Assembly (NCBI RefSeq): GCF_018275325.1
Contig: NZ_JAGVQR010000001.1
Location: forward strand, 1,736,001-1,800,000
From: Nocardioides palaemonis
GTDB lineage: Bacteria > Actinomycetota > Actinomycetes > Propionibacteriales > Nocardioidaceae
Direction of reading: 5' to 3'
DNA length: 64,000 bases
The position numbers were made by a program, and so were the translations under genes. The notes below the pieces were generated by a model. The model was given only the letters and a program-made list of their open reading frames with translations, ran no database searches and was not told the DNA's origin. Below, piece after piece: positions 63,399 through 64,000 of the stretch (positions within the stretch are counted from its first letter, which is position 1; each line of letters starts with the position of its first letter).

Positions 63399-63943
63399 GC
63401 CGGCAGGTCCTGGTCGTCTCCGCGACGACCGCGGAGGCCGCGCACGTCCCGCCCGACCTGCCGCTCGTCATCACCGGCATGGGCAAGACCGCCGCGGCGG
63501 CCGCGACCGCACGCGCCCTGGCGGCGTACGACGACCTCGCCGGCATGACGGTCGTCAACATCGGCACCGCCGGCGCGCTGCGTCCGGGCCTGGCCGGACT
63601 CTTCGAGCCTGGCACCGTGCTCAACCACGACCTGAGCGCCGACGTGGTCCGCGCGCTCGGCCACGACCCGCAGGAGCGGCTCGAGGTCGGCGCGTCCGAC
63701 GTCGTCCTCGCCACCGGCGACGTCTTCGTGAGCGACCCGGTCGTGCGCGACGCCCTCGCCGCGCGCGCCCACCTCGTCGACATGGAGGGCTACGCCGTCG
63801 CCTATGCCGCGCAGCAGGCGGGCGTCCCCGTGCGCCTGGTCAAGCACGTGTCCGACGCCGCCGACGAGTCGGCGCTCGACTGGCCGAGGCTGGTGGCCGC
63901 CTCGGCGGTCGTCCTCGGGGAGTGGCTCGCGACCGAGCTCTGA
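63395..63943 (+). CDS. Nucleosidase/phosphorylase-superfamily protein
   Basis: 182 residues of the PNP/MTAN fold: ITGMGKTAAAAATARAL, VVNIGTAGALRPG, and VDMEGYAVAYAAQQAGVPVRLVKHVSDAADE, where Met-Glu binds ribose and Asp near the end (VSDAAD) would activate the purine. Shorter than MTAN (about 230), as in small actinobacterial nucleosidases. GTG overlaps the sulfotransferase stop. Likely purine nucleoside hydrolysis, matching nearby guaB1. Confidence 0.85.
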   Translation: MSRQVLVVSATTAEAAHVPPDLPLVITGMGKTAAAAATARALAAYDDLAGMTVVNIGTAGALRPGLAGLFEPGTVLNHDLSADVVRALGHDPQERLEVGASDVVLATGDVFVSDPVVRDALAARAHLVDMEGYAVAYAAQQAGVPVRLVKHVSDAADESALDWPRLVAASAVVLGEWLATEL

Positions 63944-63977
63944 AGGCTCCGCGGCCGGTCCGTGTGAGGATGGCCAC

Positions 63978-64000
63978 ATGATCGTCAACCCCGGCAGCCA
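63978..64000 (+). CDS. Start of a gene cut by the right edge
   Basis: ATG 63978 opens MIVNPGS and runs off the window. GAGGAT lies six bases upstream (63966-63971), the leaderless spacing seen elsewhere. Seven codons are too few to name a product. Confidence 0.4.

Overview
The window is about 72% GC, densely packed and coded on both strands. Gene content fits an actinobacterium, most likely a Nocardioides-type member of the Propionibacteriales. The lines of evidence are a SufR-led suf operon, SURF1 and CtaA, FabG with an InhA-like FabI, an acVLRF1 protein, a 6C RNA, GuaB1, and very many leaderless genes. No tRNA, rRNA, phage, transposase or CRISPR array was seen. This is an ordinary chromosomal backbone, not an island.

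Layout. 1-2324: heme A synthase (cut by the edge) and a two-gene ABC exporter. 2388-3140: secreted LamG protein. 3337-9948: suf operon sufR-sufB-sufD-Rieske-sufC-sufS-sufU-sufT, which builds Fe-S clusters under SufR control. 10154-14782: small accessory genes ending in a NYN nuclease next to an acVLRF1 release-factor-like protein. 14786-17779: GbsR/MarR regulator divergent from an ABC exporter, with a palindromic operator between them. 17790-24342: phosphotransferase, zinc peptidase, ABC-F protein, a tandem repeat array, an enoyl-CoA hydratase and an ABC exporter. 24513-28579: SDR, SURF1, MoaA, a 6C small RNA and dodecin. 28640-30194: fabG-fabI (FAS-II). 30226-37001: a cyanophycin locus (cphB-cphA-cupin, plus a CphA-like Mur ligase lacking the ATP-grasp domain). 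37035-45622: SixA, PrmC-like methyltransferase, SerB, NfeD-SPFH pair, TauE and a hydrolase. 45710-51949: SpoIIE-type phosphatase, SDR, a three-gene ABC-2 exporter, CAP and PEBP proteins. 52000-56072: siroheme synthase, two TrmH-type methyltransferases, DedA and deformylase. 56161-63943: paired acyl-CoA dehydrogenases with an operator, a PLP decarboxylase, GuaB1, a sulfotransferase and a nucleosidase.

Two organising features stand out. First, more than 20 genes have a TANNNT-like -10 box ending 6 to 8 bases before the start codon, which implies leaderless mRNAs and fixes many GTG starts. Second, intergenic gaps carry recurrent hairpin repeats of at least two families. The gene order echoes the M. 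tuberculosis Rv1456c-Rv1488 neighbourhood (ctaA/ABC, suf, ABC-F/echA12, fabG1/inhA, nfeD/SPFH), with the cyanophycin genes inserted after fabI.

Candidates for less described biology are the NYN plus acVLRF1 pair (possible ribosome rescue), the ATP-grasp-less CphA relative, the palindromic repeat family, and repeats sitting in the only open junctions of the suf operon.
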